A DNA stretch of 64,000 bases. It comes from Spirochaetota bacterium. GTDB lineage: Bacteria > Spirochaetota > UBA4802 > UB4802. This document shows, in pieces, positions 45,084-55,391 of the stretch. Under the pieces are notes generated by a model. That model was not told the origin of the DNA. It searched no databases and worked only from the letters and a program-made list of their open reading frames with translations. The position numbers were made by a program, and so were the translations under genes. How positions within the stretch are numbered: position 1 is the first letter of the stretch; every line of letters begins with the position of its first letter. The stretch spans positions 1-64,000 of the forward strand of contig JBFLZD010000003.1 of the NCBI GenBank assembly GCA_040756435.1, read 5' to 3'.

Positions 45084-46025
45084 TTATATTATTGTTATTA
45101 ATGGTACATATTTTTTTTCATATAGAACAAACTCAAGTGATTGTCGCTTGCCATGTTCATCAATATACTGCGCCTGAAATATATCACTTATTTCGGCACC
45201 ATTTTTTAGTTCAATGTATCCATGCTCAATTAATTGAAGCAAAAATGTTCTGATAATACCAAACGACATCTTCTGGATATTCACATCGCCGTGATGTTCA
45301 TGATCATACAAACCTAAATTAACATCAGCAACCTTACAGTTGGATAACACCGCATCTATATTTATTCCTGTTTCAACACCATACATCTGCCAGAAGCTCA
45401 CTTTTGTAAAAAAGGAAAGCGTACCAGCAACTTCCCCGCTTAATGGATAGGCTAATTTACGCAGTGGTTCTAAATTACTATGAACTATCGCCGAAAACAA
45501 AGGTTGTGCTACATACTTTTTTACCCTGCCCATTTCCCGCCAAAAACTTGCTTTGGCAAAATCATACCCTTGCAACACTGCGCCAGCCAGTCCTAACACA
45601 AAATGTGTTCCAAAATAGTGTGCAACCACATCAGCATCCAGAAAAACTATAACTGTATTATGGATATCTGCCTTATATCCAGTAATAAGATAATATAGGG
45701 ATCTACGCATGTCGGCACCCTTACCTTTTTCAAGGCCCATATCTGGCACATTAATTGCATTACAAACTATGACCTTTGCTCTGCTGCTTGCTTCCTTAGC
45801 TTTTATCTCGGTCAATTCTTCTTTATCATCATCGAGACGTCGGTGAGACACGAATATACCATCAACACTTTGTAATGTATCGATAAGTCGTATTTTTTGA
45901 TATATAAGTTCTGCCTCACGCTCACCAAAAGTGGAAAATATCACATAAATTTTTCTATTTCCCTTTATCTTTACAAGGCTTTCATCATTGAAATCAGTAG
46001 CTTCAAAATAATCGATTATACTCAT
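45084..46025 (-). CDS. GT-A fold glycosyltransferase, glucosyl-3-phosphoglycerate synthase-like
   Basis: The 313-residue product has GREAELIYQ-type N-terminus, a nucleotide-sugar DXD-like motif in VIVFLDADVVAHYFGTHFV (about residues 128-146) and YPLSGEVAGTLSFF (about 200-213), which is the signature of GT81 (GpgS/MpgS-type) enzymes. It could make a glucosyl- or mannosyl-glycerate precursor or related glycoside. There is no signal peptide. It stops 43 bp from the palindrome controlling the next operon. ACTATCGCC occurs at 45484-45492. Confidence 0.78.
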   Translation of the reverse strand: MSIIDYFEATDFNDESLVKIKGNRKIYVIFSTFGEREAELIYQKIRLIDTLQSVDGIFVSHRRLDDDKEELTEIKAKEASSRAKVIVCNAINVPDMGLEKGKGADMRRSLYYLITGYKADIHNTVIVFLDADVVAHYFGTHFVLGLAGAVLQGYDFAKASFWREMGRVKKYVAQPLFSAIVHSNLEPLRKLAYPLSGEVAGTLSFFTKVSFWQMYGVETGINIDAVLSNCKVADVNLGLYDHEHHGDVNIQKMSFGIIRTFLLQLIEHGYIELKNGAEISDIFQAQYIDEHGKRQSLEFVLYEKKYVPLITII

Positions 46026-46147
46026 AACTATCTCTCATAGAAAAATATTTAAGTTTTTTCTAAAATACTTGTAACATTTTGGTGTTTCTATTGTATATTA
46101 TATGCAGGATAGTTCAAGTAATAATTTTTAGATAGTAGGAGATAGTT

Positions 46148-46438
46148 ATGAAATCAACAAAAAGAACATATACAATTCAGTGCATAAAACCATTGAATGA
46201 AAAACATATTATCAATATACAAAGCCTGTTAGGTGTTGATTCCATAGAGTACCGATATCCCAAATTTACTATACATTATGACTTACAATTTATTAACCGA
46301 CAGCTTATTTTAAAGCATCTACAGCAGGAAAAGATAGTGTATAAAACATCACTTTTACATAAAATAGCAAATGCCCTTGAAATTTTTTCAGAGAAGAATA
46401 TAATCAAAAATAACAGGCTTTTGCCATTTTATAATTAA
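46148..46438 (+). CDS. small hypothetical protein, HMA-like fold possible
   Basis: The 96-residue product has a pattern (SLLGVDSIEYRYPKFTIHYD...LILKHLQQEKI) like a heavy-metal-associated ferredoxin fold but without the CxxC pair, so metal binding is unlikely by that route. SD is aggaga. It is upstream of the NAPE-PLD-like gene by 28 bp and may be cotranscribed. Its function is unknown. Confidence 0.7.
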   Translation: MKSTKRTYTIQCIKPLNEKHIINIQSLLGVDSIEYRYPKFTIHYDLQFINRQLILKHLQQEKIVYKTSLLHKIANALEIFSEKNIIKNNRLLPFYN

Positions 46439-46466
46439 TTTTATTTTTATCAATGCGAATACACCA

Positions 46467-47540
46467 ATGAAAAAAATACTCATTTTACTGCTACTAGTAT
46501 TCCTTTCTTGTTCCACATCTGATAAGCAGTTTTCTGAAAAAGTGTGGCATAATCAGGTATTACATACTGATACTTCTTCTTTGTATGCACCCCATTATAA
46601 CAATGGGGAATTTTTTAATCCATGGATGCCCATGAAAGATAGAAGCTTTTTTCATTTTCTTAAATGGAAATTTTCTAATAACTCATATTCATATACTGAT
46701 GAAGAAAAAAATTATTTACCACAGGTTATACCAAATCCGTTAGAAAGGATACATGCTCTTGTAAATCCTGATTTTATTATGTGGATTGGGCACAATACCT
46801 TCCTGATTAGAATTGATGGAACTTATTTTATTATTGATCCAATATTTTCTGAAAGGGCACTGCTGCCTAAACGCTTAACCCCGCCAGGAATAACTATAAA
46901 TGAACTCAAACAATTGACAAATGAGATACATGTCATAATAACTCACAACCATTATGATCATCTGGATGAAGACAGTATAAAGCAATTGCCCAAAGAAGCA
47001 ATGTTTTATGTGCCGCTTGGCCTGAAGGATTATTTCATTTCATTGGGAAGAAATAATGTCGTAGAGCTTGACTGGTGGCAAGAATTTGTATTGGAAAATA
47101 AATTTAAAATCGTAGCGCTTCCTAAACAGCACTGGTCCAAACGTGTTACACAATCCACCAATAGTACACTATGGGCAAGCTATATGTTGATCACTCCCAA
47201 ACTTACTATATATATTGCAGGTGATAGTGGCTATTTTATTGGTTATCGCGAATATGCTAAGAAATTTCCTCATATTGATTATGCATTATTGCCAACAACT
47301 GCCTATCATCCACGGTGGTTTATGCACTATGCCCATATGGATGTATATGAGGCACTCATGGCGTTTGAAGATTTGGGGGCACAGTATTTCATACCCACCC
47401 AATGGGGAACCTTTGCTCTTGGCGAAGAGCCTCCAGGTTTTCCGGCTCTTGACCTTAAAAGAAAAATTACTGCAAAAGGGTTGGATCAAAAACGGTTTTT
47501 AATAATGGATATTGGGGAAATTAAATTATTAAAAAAATAA
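46467..47540 (+). CDS. NAPE-PLD-like metallo-hydrolase lipoprotein
   Basis: The 357-residue product has a lipoprotein signal (ILLLLVFLSCSTS, Cys about residue 15) and an MBL fold of the UlaG/NAPE-PLD type: WIGHNTFLIRIDGTYFIIDP, the metal motif ITHNHYDHLDE (about residues 158-168), PKQHWSKR, IYIAGDSGYF and a final PTQWGTF. The homologues hydrolyse N-acylphosphatidylethanolamine or similar phosphodiesters. It is probably anchored in the outer or inner membrane facing the periplasm. SD is weak. It has no operon partner downstream. Confidence 0.85.
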   Translation: MKKILILLLLVFLSCSTSDKQFSEKVWHNQVLHTDTSSLYAPHYNNGEFFNPWMPMKDRSFFHFLKWKFSNNSYSYTDEEKNYLPQVIPNPLERIHALVNPDFIMWIGHNTFLIRIDGTYFIIDPIFSERALLPKRLTPPGITINELKQLTNEIHVIITHNHYDHLDEDSIKQLPKEAMFYVPLGLKDYFISLGRNNVVELDWWQEFVLENKFKIVALPKQHWSKRVTQSTNSTLWASYMLITPKLTIYIAGDSGYFIGYREYAKKFPHIDYALLPTTAYHPRWFMHYAHMDVYEALMAFEDLGAQYFIPTQWGTFALGEEPPGFPALDLKRKITAKGLDQKRFLIMDIGEIKLLKK

Positions 47541-47730
47541 ATCTATTTATTGTTATGGCTTTGTGCTATTCCTGTGATAAATGTTTTTAGTAAAAACTTT
47601 TTTAGGAGGGAGTGTGATGCTATTTTTTTAAGAATCTTATACATACCCATATTATTTGGATCCTTTTTGTTTAATATTAAACTACAAAATCAATTCTAAC
47701 ATATTTCAATAATTTTTTTTTAAATTATTA

Positions 47731-47758
47731 TTGACAAAAATTATTTTATTTTTATACG
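47731..47758 (+). promoter_or_regulatory. putative sigma-70-type promoter
   Basis: TTGACA at 47731-47736, 16-bp spacer and TATACG at 47753-47758. It lies about 75 bp upstream of the envelope protein gene at 47833. The adjacent gap (47541-47830) is otherwise AT-rich with no gene. Confidence 0.45.
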
Positions 47759-47832
47759 TTAAAAATCAAATTAGATATAAATAAAAAAAAATTACATTTA
47801 TAATTAAAAATAAAAATTTTGGAATGAATTGT

Positions 47833-48564
47833 ATGATTAAAAAATATTTAAAAAAAATAATCCCCTATATTTTTAATTTTTTAATAATTTTTTCCACTCT
47901 CTTTTTTGTTATTTTAACGTTTAGCAATCATGCTACTGCAACATATTTGGGTATTGGAGGACAATATTCTTATTCATTTTTAAATTATAAATTTCCAAAA
48001 GATATCTTTGATACTTCACCCCACATTCAAGATTTAGAAGAAATAGGAATTAAAAACAATACAAGGGCAATGTCCAGTGATTACGGTTTAAGTGTTATAA
48101 TAGATGATGGAGATGATTTTAAATATCTTAATAAAATTAATCTAAAATTAGAATACTATAAGTTTGCAATTTACTTAGATGACACAAATAATTCAATAAA
48201 AGGAACTAGAGTAGGTTATCTACTAACTTTTGGGTTTGATCTTTTTGGAAGTGAAACAAATAAATATTTTGCAGGTCTTACTACAGGATTATATTTCAGT
48301 TATGGCACTACCACAATAAACAACTCATCCTATCAAACATACGAAATGCCTATAGGTTTAAGTTTAGGTAATAAATTCGCTATATCTGATAATACCGCAT
48401 GCATAATATCATTGGTATATAGCTATTACAATTGGTATATGAATAATATAACATTTCTAGGCGGTTTCAATAACGTTGCAGGTGTAGGAGGTTTTATAAC
48501 AAGAAAAAATGAATTTACTATATCTTTCAGCTATGTTTTCCAGATAGGATCTATTTTCATTTAA
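47833..48564 (+). CDS. predicted outer-membrane beta-barrel protein
   Basis: The 243-residue product has a basic start and long hydrophobic signal (about residues 5-32, cleavage after ATA), followed by strand-rich sequence (YLGIGGQYSYSFLNYKF, GYLLTFGFDLFG, YFAGLTTGLYFSYG, FTISFSYVFQIGSIFI). The barrel-type C-terminus is hydrophobic. The ATG at 47833 is better spaced from the tttgga SD than the one at 47824. It precedes two lipoprotein genes in the same direction. The role is unknown. Confidence 0.72.
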   Translation: MIKKYLKKIIPYIFNFLIIFSTLFFVILTFSNHATATYLGIGGQYSYSFLNYKFPKDIFDTSPHIQDLEEIGIKNNTRAMSSDYGLSVIIDDGDDFKYLNKINLKLEYYKFAIYLDDTNNSIKGTRVGYLLTFGFDLFGSETNKYFAGLTTGLYFSYGTTTINNSSYQTYEMPIGLSLGNKFAISDNTACIISLVYSYYNWYMNNITFLGGFNNVAGVGGFITRKNEFTISFSYVFQIGSIFI

Positions 48565-48622
48565 CATTAAAATCATTGTAACAAATTTTAATTAAAATTT
48601 TATTTTAAGGGGAGGTTTTTTA

Positions 48623-49234
48623 ATGCTTAAAAGAATTATATTATTTTTTTATGTAAGCATTATTCCTTTAATGCTTGCATGTACTTCTTTGCAAAAGGAT
48701 ATATCAAATAATTCATTCATATTTGGAAGGATTATAAGTGATACTGAAAGTTTAAGTGTGCAATATGTAAATTTCATTGAGTGTCCTAATACCAAAAATT
48801 CAAAAGAATATGAATCTGATACCCATAAACAATCTGGTTATTTCTGGTTGGCTAATTTAAAATCTGGATCGTATAGAGCAATCTGGTTCTACCAAAAATC
48901 ATTATTTGATTATATTACCAGTAACCCCGGTAAATATTATATTCTACCTTCATATGGAAGTGGTCCTTTTCTGGTTAGAATTAATAAACCCGGAATTTAC
49001 TATATGGGAACATACAAATATATCATTGATCCAAAGAAAAATTCAGTTAGTAAGATACTTATGGGTAGTCCAACTACATTTGATATGGAAAAAGTTAAGG
49101 ATGATAATCCTGCTGAAATATTAGAATGGATATTGAAAAACAGAATACGAAAAAGTTCACCATGGTATCATTTAATAGAGAAAACTTTAAAAGAAAGGAG
49201 CTGGATCAATGCAGAAGATACGGTTAAATTGTAA
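48623..49234 (+). CDS. lipoprotein
   Basis: The 203-residue product has a lipoprotein signal peptide (FYVSIIPLMLACTSLQ, lipidated Cys about residue 20). The mature part is unrecognised, with aromatic-rich strands such as SGSYRAIWFYQKS and KPGIYYMGTYKYI. SD is strong (ggggaggt). It overlaps the start of the next lipoprotein by 26 bp, which implies translational coupling and possibly a common complex. Confidence 0.8.
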   Translation: MLKRIILFFYVSIIPLMLACTSLQKDISNNSFIFGRIISDTESLSVQYVNFIECPNTKNSKEYESDTHKQSGYFWLANLKSGSYRAIWFYQKSLFDYITSNPGKYYILPSYGSGPFLVRINKPGIYYMGTYKYIIDPKKNSVSKILMGSPTTFDMEKVKDDNPAEILEWILKNRIRKSSPWYHLIEKTLKERSWINAEDTVKL

Positions 49235-49844
49235 AATTAAATTTTCTTTCTTTGTATTATTAATAACATTTAGTTTGTTTATAACAGCCTGTACCACTGC
49301 TAAAAGTGTTACCTCAATTGATAGTATTGGCAAAAACGATGTTCTGATAGTAGGTAAAATAATATTAGAACCTTCACTTTCTAAAGATGAATTGAAAACA
49401 CCATATTCACTCCCAATGTATACTGTTTATGGGAAATCCGGTAATATAAATATATATTTTCAAGACACATTAACATCACTCACTAAACTTGAAGTAGGTA
49501 TGAAAGAATCTATCAATTCAATATCAACTGAATTTGATAAAACATTTTTTATTAAAATTAAAAGAAAACCCATATATTTATATTATGGTTATATTATTAT
49601 GGGTTATGATTCAGATATAACTGACAGTTATATATTCCATTATTTACCAGCAGGGTGGAAACTTAATATCTCTGATCAAGATAAGGCAATATATATTGGG
49701 ACAATAAAATATACACGTGACGAATTTTTTAGAATAAAAAAAATAGAGGTAATTGATGAATATGATACCATAGCCAAAGAATATGAAGCCAAATTTGGCA
49801 CCAAATTGCCTTTAAAAAAATCTTTATTGCTGCCAATTGAATAA
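49209..49844 (+). CDS. lipoprotein
   Basis: The 211-residue product has a lipobox (FSLFITACTTAK, Cys about residue 29) and a mature domain with strand-rich segments (NDVLIVGKIILEP, KPIYLYYGYIIMGYD, KAIYIGTIKYTRDEFF). The pattern echoes that of the upstream lipoprotein (IFGRIISD, YYMGTYKYIID), so the two may be diverged paralogues. SD aaaggag. A terminator follows 41 bp downstream. Confidence 0.8.
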   Translation: MQKIRLNCKIKFSFFVLLITFSLFITACTTAKSVTSIDSIGKNDVLIVGKIILEPSLSKDELKTPYSLPMYTVYGKSGNINIYFQDTLTSLTKLEVGMKESINSISTEFDKTFFIKIKRKPIYLYYGYIIMGYDSDITDSYIFHYLPAGWKLNISDQDKAIYIGTIKYTRDEFFRIKKIEVIDEYDTIAKEYEAKFGTKLPLKKSLLLPIE

Positions 49845-49884
49845 TCGTTATATAAAAATAAATATTATAAAATTTTCTTCAATC

Positions 49885-49922
49885 AAAAGCACCTCCGGCT
49901 AATTACCAGGAGGGGCTTTTTT
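49885..49922. terminator. rho-independent terminator
   Basis: Arms 49885-49896 (aaaagcacctcc) and 49909-49920 pair with one mismatch around a 12-nt loop, followed by Ts on the plus strand. It lies between convergent genes and may serve both. Confidence 0.88.
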
Positions 49923-49944
49923 ATTAGTTAGATAATAAATTTTC

Positions 49945-51960
49945 TTACGGTACAAAATATCCAGCCCATTCTGTACCCTTCTGGCCTTTGTATGAAACAT
50001 TGACAGTAAGATCTGACCACCATCCCTTCAATGACTTCATTTTAAACGTTGAATAAATTAATACATAGCGATAATCGTTTGCTTTTTTTATTGCATCATA
50101 CACTGTTCGTAATCCATCCAATTCACTTGCTTTATAAATTGCGCCACCTGTTTCCTGGGCTATACGCATTAAAATTGGGGATTTTGTTTTTAATGTAAGA
50201 ATATACACTGGAATAAAATGCGATTTTGCATAATCAATGATAATATCAGCAGAATATGCTTTAAAATCTTGTTCGTTTGCATCACCATCTGTAATGAGTA
50301 TTACACCACGCCGCGACATTTCAGGCAAGACATCGCTGATTGCAGTATAAAGTGCTTTGCCAATATCACGCCCTTTGCCATAATCAAATGACTTTAATAC
50401 TTTTAATGCTCTGCGCCTACTCCAATCATACTGATTGGCAACCCAGGTATCATCAGCAAAGTTTATTATTTTTAGTTGATCGTTTTTATGCATTTTTTGC
50501 AATATAAACTCGGCAAGCCATGGCACGTCATTATGATAGTTTTTCAATGTACCTGAACGGTCAACACACATAACCATTGAAGCTGCTGGCATCATGTTTT
50601 TTAGATAATCAGCACTCATATTGGTGATTGTTGCCCCATCTTCAATGATAGTGAAGTTTTCCTTTGTTAATCCATAGATTGGTCTGCCATAACGGTCACG
50701 GATATTGCAATACACTGCAACAACAGGAAATTTTTTTGCATCAACATTAGTTACTTCTACTTCAATGTTGCTTATCTGTTGCTGAAGAGGTGAAAACATA
50801 TATATGGCTTCATTTTTATTGCTACATGTATATACAAACCCATTATCATCCATAACAGCCGAAGTAAGATGATAAAATTTCTTTTTCCCTTCCCAGCTAA
50901 CAAACCACTGTGATTGACCTGTTTCAAAGTTATACATAAAAAGGCCTTTTTTTTCATCACTCACAGCCATGAGGTTACCCTGTACAAAGATTCCACGGGG
51001 TACAGCAAACTCCGATGGTGTAAGGTTCTCAACAAAATTACCTGAATCATCAAAGACAGCTATCCGTTTGTTGTTTGTATCAGTCACATATACGTTTTCA
51101 TGCCGTACTGCCACATCAGTTGGTTTATTCAGTTGACCTTCATATTCACCAAATTGTCCAAATGCCAGTATGAATCGTCCATCTAAACCAAACTTTTGAA
51201 CACGGTGATTGCCACTGTCCACTACATATAAGGAACTATCGCCGCCAAAACAAACCCCCTCAGGGCCGTTAAACTGGCCTTCCTGATTACCTGTGCTGCC
51301 AATTGTTTTAACTACTTTGCCATCAGTGTTAATAATAAACACTTTATTATTTGCAAAATCAGTTACAGCCAGAAGTTCCGACTTATAATCTATACCATAG
51401 AGCTTACCGTCAAGATTGTATGTGCGGGTAAAAATGCCTTCACCATTAGGATCAAGCTTTACAAGTTTGCCATTGGAAAAAGATGTGATATACATGTTTT
51501 TATCATTATCAATGGCAATATCAATGGGTGATGAAAAACGGAACCTTCCTAAATCAACAGGTAAATATGAAGCTGTTTCAATAAGTTCAATTGGTTGTAC
51601 AAACGAGCTGTACAACGAACCCCTGAAATTAATCATATCAATTTTATTTTGAATAAGAGGATTTTCTTTGGTCATATCAAGCAGGATTTGCCATTGTTGA
51701 AGTGCCAGGTTTGTATACCCTGCCAATTTGTAGGCACGTGCTAAATATTCATTTGCGGTATAGTACTCAGGATACACTTCTAATGCTTTTCTGAAAAATT
51801 CAATAGCGGCAAGATAATGCATTTCATTAAAGTGATACATCCCCTTGGCCACTTCACTTTTGGCTTTCTGGAAAATAGCAACCTGTTTATCTAAGGTTAT
51901 ACCAATGGTTGGAATGAATGTAATAAGTACTATTAAAACTACTATTATTTTTTTTAGCAC
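49945..51960 (-). CDS. TPR / NHL beta-propeller / VWA exported protein
   Basis: The 671-residue product has a signal peptide (about residues 1-20), two or three TPR units (about 25-105), an NHL-type six-bladed propeller (about 120-400; repeats like GQFNGPEGVCFGGDSSLYVVDSGNHRV, here noted by the GPEGV and VVDSGNHRVQKF cores), and a VWA domain (about 470-650) with MIDAS-like DRSGT and ITDGDANEQD. Start is GTG at 51960 with SD agagga. It is probably a periplasmic or surface protein that binds other proteins. It has no clear operon partner. Confidence 0.82.
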   Translation of the reverse strand: MLKKIIVVLIVLITFIPTIGITLDKQVAIFQKAKSEVAKGMYHFNEMHYLAAIEFFRKALEVYPEYYTANEYLARAYKLAGYTNLALQQWQILLDMTKENPLIQNKIDMINFRGSLYSSFVQPIELIETASYLPVDLGRFRFSSPIDIAIDNDKNMYITSFSNGKLVKLDPNGEGIFTRTYNLDGKLYGIDYKSELLAVTDFANNKVFIINTDGKVVKTIGSTGNQEGQFNGPEGVCFGGDSSLYVVDSGNHRVQKFGLDGRFILAFGQFGEYEGQLNKPTDVAVRHENVYVTDTNNKRIAVFDDSGNFVENLTPSEFAVPRGIFVQGNLMAVSDEKKGLFMYNFETGQSQWFVSWEGKKKFYHLTSAVMDDNGFVYTCSNKNEAIYMFSPLQQQISNIEVEVTNVDAKKFPVVAVYCNIRDRYGRPIYGLTKENFTIIEDGATITNMSADYLKNMMPAASMVMCVDRSGTLKNYHNDVPWLAEFILQKMHKNDQLKIINFADDTWVANQYDWSRRRALKVLKSFDYGKGRDIGKALYTAISDVLPEMSRRGVILITDGDANEQDFKAYSADIIIDYAKSHFIPVYILTLKTKSPILMRIAQETGGAIYKASELDGLRTVYDAIKKANDYRYVLIYSTFKMKSLKGWWSDLTVNVSYKGQKGTEWAGYFVP

Positions 51961-52053
51961 AGTGTATCCTCTGTAACTGATTATAATATTTTTATAATTA
52001 TCGGTATAGCAAGCAATATAATTGCATATTGTCAAATAATGCAATTAATTTAT

Positions 52054-54870
52054 CTATTTGCGGGATAAAATCTGTTTTAAAAATTGTCCTGTATATGAAC
52101 CTGAAGCCTTAGCCACATCTTCTGGTGTGCCCTGGGCAATGATACGCCCACCTGCATCACCACCTTCTGGCCCTAAGTCAATGATCCAGTCAGCACATTT
52201 TATTACATCTAAATTATGCTCTATAACAATGACAGTATTGCCCTTTTCAACTAAACTTTGTAATACATCAACAAGCTTTTCCACATCAGCAAAGTGCAAT
52301 CCAGTAGTTGGCTCATCAAGGATATACAGTGTGTTGCCTGTAGCGCGTTTTGATAGCTCAGTAGATAGTTTAACCCTTTGTGCCTCACCACCTGACAGTG
52401 TTGTTGCAGGCTGACCCAATTTGATATATCCCAGCCCTACCCGTTTTAATGTTTCAAGCTTAGATTTTATTGATGGGATATTAATAAAAAACTCATAGGC
52501 TTCATCAACAGTCATTTCCAGTACTTCATATATATTTTTCCCTTTATAACGAACTTCCAATGTTTCATGGTTATAGCGTTTACCTTTACATACTTCACAG
52601 GTTATATAAACGTCGGGTAAAAAATGCATTTCTATCTTTTTAATGCCATCACCCCAGCATGCCTCACATCTGCCTCCTGTTACATTGAATGAAAACCTCC
52701 CCGGCTTGTACCCTCTAATCTTTGAATCAGGTAAATTTGCAAAAAGCTCACGGATTGGCGTAAAGGTACCGGTATAAGTAGCGGGATTGGAACGTGGTGT
52801 TCTTCCAATGGGTGACTGGTCAACATCTATTACTTTGTCAATATATTCTATCCCTTCTATCTTATTGAATTTACCGGGATAGTCTTTGCTGCGCATCTTC
52901 AATGATGCCAGTGCCTTATATAAAATATCAATTACTAAAGTAGATTTTCCTGAACCGGAAACACCGGTAACACAGGTAAACACCCCTAAAGGGAATGACA
53001 CATCTATTGACTTCAAATTATTTTCTGCCGCACCCCGTATAGTTAAATACTTTTCAGTCTTTCTGCGCCTTGACGGTGTTTTTATATACCTCTTCCCACG
53101 TAAATATAATCCAGTAATTGATGTTTCATTTTGTTCTATTTCCCGCGGTGTCCCCTGCGCTACCACATAGCCACCATCAAGCCCTGCACCAGGACCCAGG
53201 TCAACAACATAGTCTGATTCACGGATTGTCTCTTCATCATGTTCAACCACAATCACCGTGTTGCCAATATCACGCAATTCTTTTAATGTATCTAAAAGCT
53301 TTTTGTTGTCACGCTGATGCAGACCAATGCTTGGCTCATCAAGAATATACAGCACACCCGTTAAACCTGACCCAATCTGCGTGGCAAGCCGTATGCGCTG
53401 TGCTTCACCCCCAGACAATGTCCCTGCCGCACGGTCAAGGGTCAGATAATCAATACCCACATTGGAAAGAAATTGCAAACGTGCTCGTATTTCTTTAAGT
53501 ATCTGGCGGGCAATTGTCATTTGAGTTTCAGACATCGACAAGTCATTAAAAAATTTTACTGCTTCTTTAATGGACAGTGCACTAATATCAGCAATATTCT
53601 TATCAATAACTTTCACTGCTAAGCTTTCAGGCCTTAGTCTTTTGCCGCCACATGCATCACATACTCTATTGCGCATAAAGCCTTCCATCCATTCGCGCAT
53701 CTCATCAGATTGTGTTTCTTTATAACGACGCATTAAATTTGGTATCACACCTTCAAATTCTTTTGTAAATTTATATTGCGCTTCAAATCGCTCAATAGAA
53801 TAGTCAAATTTTTTACCATTTGATCCATATAAAACAATATTCTGAATTTGTTTTGGCAGCTTTTTCCACGGCGTATAGGGATCAAACTTAAGATGCCGTG
53901 ACAGCGTCAGCACCTGTTCCTGATACCAGTAGCTGGTAGTTTTACCCCATACCGCCAGTGCCCCATCCATCAGTGATTTATCGGGATTGGCAACAATAAG
54001 CTCTGGATCAAACTGCATGATAAATCCAAGGCCATCACAGGTTGGACAGGCACCATATGGACTATTAAAGGAAAACATGCGGGGCGATAGTTCCGGTAAT
54101 GAAATATCACAGTCAGGACAGGTCATTTTGGTGGAAATTAACTGCTCGTTATCATCTATGATTAATATTACCTGACCATCAGCTAATTCAATTGCAGTCT
54201 CAATTGAATCTGATAATCGTGAACGGATATTCTCTTTAAGTACTATCCTGTCAATGATGACCTCAATGGAATGTTTTTTATTTTTATCCATTTTTATTGT
54301 ATCATCAAGTGAATACACCTGCCCATCAACTCTGACTCGCGAATACCCTTGCTGCTTGAATTTTTCAAACATATCCTGATACAAACCCTTGCGCCCACGC
54401 ACAACCGGAGCAAGTACCTGTATTTTTGTCCCGGCACTATGGGTAAGTACGTTTTCAACAATCTGGTCAATGGTTTGTGAGGTTATGGGTTTTCCGCACT
54501 TATAACAGTATGGCACTCCAACCCGTGCAAACAGTAAACGCAGGTAATCATGAATTTCGGTTACAGTACCCACTGTTGAACGAGGATTGCGGTGAGTGGT
54601 TTTCTGTTCAATGGATATTGCAGGTGAAAGCCCTTCAATAAGGTCAACATCAGGTTTTTCCATCTGGCCCAAAAACTGCCTTGCATACGCCGACAACGAT
54701 TCAACATACCGTCGTTGCCCTTCAGCATAAATGGTATCAAAAGCTAAAGAGGACTTCCCTGATCCGGAAAGTCCTGTTATAACAACCAGCTTTTCCCGTG
54801 GAATGTCAATAGAAATGTTTTTTAAATTGTGCTCACGGGCACCTTTGATGCGAATATATTGCTGACTCAT
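52054..54870 (-). CDS. uvrA: excinuclease ABC subunit A
   Basis: The 938-residue product is full-length UvrA, the damage-sensing ATPase of nucleotide excision repair. Walker A motifs occur at [14 protein letters not shown] (about residue 33) and [10 protein letters not shown] (about 640), ABC signatures at LSGGEAQRI (about 484 and 826), and zinc-finger Cys pairs at CPDCDISL...CPTC and CEACWGDG...CEVC. Its start overlaps the stop of the acidic zinc-ribbon gene by 4 nt (ATGA), so they are coupled. A palindrome 130 bp upstream of that gene may be its operator. Confidence 0.97.
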   Translation of the reverse strand: MSQQYIRIKGAREHNLKNISIDIPREKLVVITGLSGSGKSSLAFDTIYAEGQRRYVESLSAYARQFLGQMEKPDVDLIEGLSPAISIEQKTTHRNPRSTVGTVTEIHDYLRLLFARVGVPYCYKCGKPITSQTIDQIVENVLTHSAGTKIQVLAPVVRGRKGLYQDMFEKFKQQGYSRVRVDGQVYSLDDTIKMDKNKKHSIEVIIDRIVLKENIRSRLSDSIETAIELADGQVILIIDDNEQLISTKMTCPDCDISLPELSPRMFSFNSPYGACPTCDGLGFIMQFDPELIVANPDKSLMDGALAVWGKTTSYWYQEQVLTLSRHLKFDPYTPWKKLPKQIQNIVLYGSNGKKFDYSIERFEAQYKFTKEFEGVIPNLMRRYKETQSDEMREWMEGFMRNRVCDACGGKRLRPESLAVKVIDKNIADISALSIKEAVKFFNDLSMSETQMTIARQILKEIRARLQFLSNVGIDYLTLDRAAGTLSGGEAQRIRLATQIGSGLTGVLYILDEPSIGLHQRDNKKLLDTLKELRDIGNTVIVVEHDEETIRESDYVVDLGPGAGLDGGYVVAQGTPREIEQNETSITGLYLRGKRYIKTPSRRRKTEKYLTIRGAAENNLKSIDVSFPLGVFTCVTGVSGSGKSTLVIDILYKALASLKMRSKDYPGKFNKIEGIEYIDKVIDVDQSPIGRTPRSNPATYTGTFTPIRELFANLPDSKIRGYKPGRFSFNVTGGRCEACWGDGIKKIEMHFLPDVYITCEVCKGKRYNHETLEVRYKGKNIYEVLEMTVDEAYEFFINIPSIKSKLETLKRVGLGYIKLGQPATTLSGGEAQRVKLSTELSKRATGNTLYILDEPTTGLHFADVEKLVDVLQSLVEKGNTVIVIEHNLDVIKCADWIIDLGPEGGDAGGRIIAQGTPEDVAKASGSYTGQFLKQILSRK

Positions 54871-55151
54871 ATCTGTGTAATATTAGTAGAACCACACATC
54901 GGACAGATAATCTCCAGATCTTCAATATCTTCATCTTTATGTTTTACAATGACATCTTCCCATCGGTAATCGCAATCATCGCAGGCTAAAATCACTGCTA
55001 TTTGTTTTTCATCTTCTTCCACTTCATCTTCTTCTACTAAATCATCTTCAAGCATCTCTTCTTCAAGCATCTCTTCATCATCAAATGTTTCTTCATAGAA
55101 ATCATCTTCATATACTTCATCATCAAATTCTTTTTCAAAATCATTTGGCAT
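54867..55151 (-). CDS. acidic protein with C-terminal zinc ribbon
   Basis: The 94-residue product begins with about 48 residues dominated by Asp/Glu, then a zinc ribbon (CDDCDYRW about residue 56-63; CPMCGST about 84-90). It overlaps uvrA by 4 nt and is translationally coupled to it. Its long acidic tail could mimic DNA or bind basic proteins, for example modulating UvrA (speculative). SD is gaggg. Acidic zinc-ribbon proteins of this sort are not a standard uvrA partner. Confidence 0.85.
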   Translation of the reverse strand: MPNDFEKEFDDEVYEDDFYEETFDDEEMLEEEMLEDDLVEEDEVEEDEKQIAVILACDDCDYRWEDVIVKHKDEDIEDLEIICPMCGSTNITQI

Positions 55152-55281
55152 AATCTACACCCTCGTATACAGATATTATTATGCAAAACACTACTATCAA
55201 TATATGAATACTTTAAAAACTATCTAACAAAATTTTAAAAAAAATACAAAATTTTAAAGTATTTTCTTATTACCCCGCTTA

Positions 55282-55306
55282 TGCACTACAATACAAATGT
55301 AGTGCA
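55282..55306. promoter_or_regulatory. palindromic operator-like site upstream of the uvrA operon
   Basis: TGCACTACA and TGTAGTGCA (9-bp perfect arms, 55282-55290 and 55298-55306) with a 7-nt spacer. It lies 131 bp upstream of the zinc-ribbon/uvrA start. No U-run follows, so a repressor site is likelier than a terminator. LexA control of uvrA is known in other bacteria, but this site is not a textbook LexA box. Confidence 0.5.
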
Positions 55307-55391
55307 AAACAAAGGCAAAAATTTTTAAAAAATTAGCGTAATACCTTTTTGTCAAAAAAGTTAGTATATGCAAAATGGTCAATAAAAAAAG

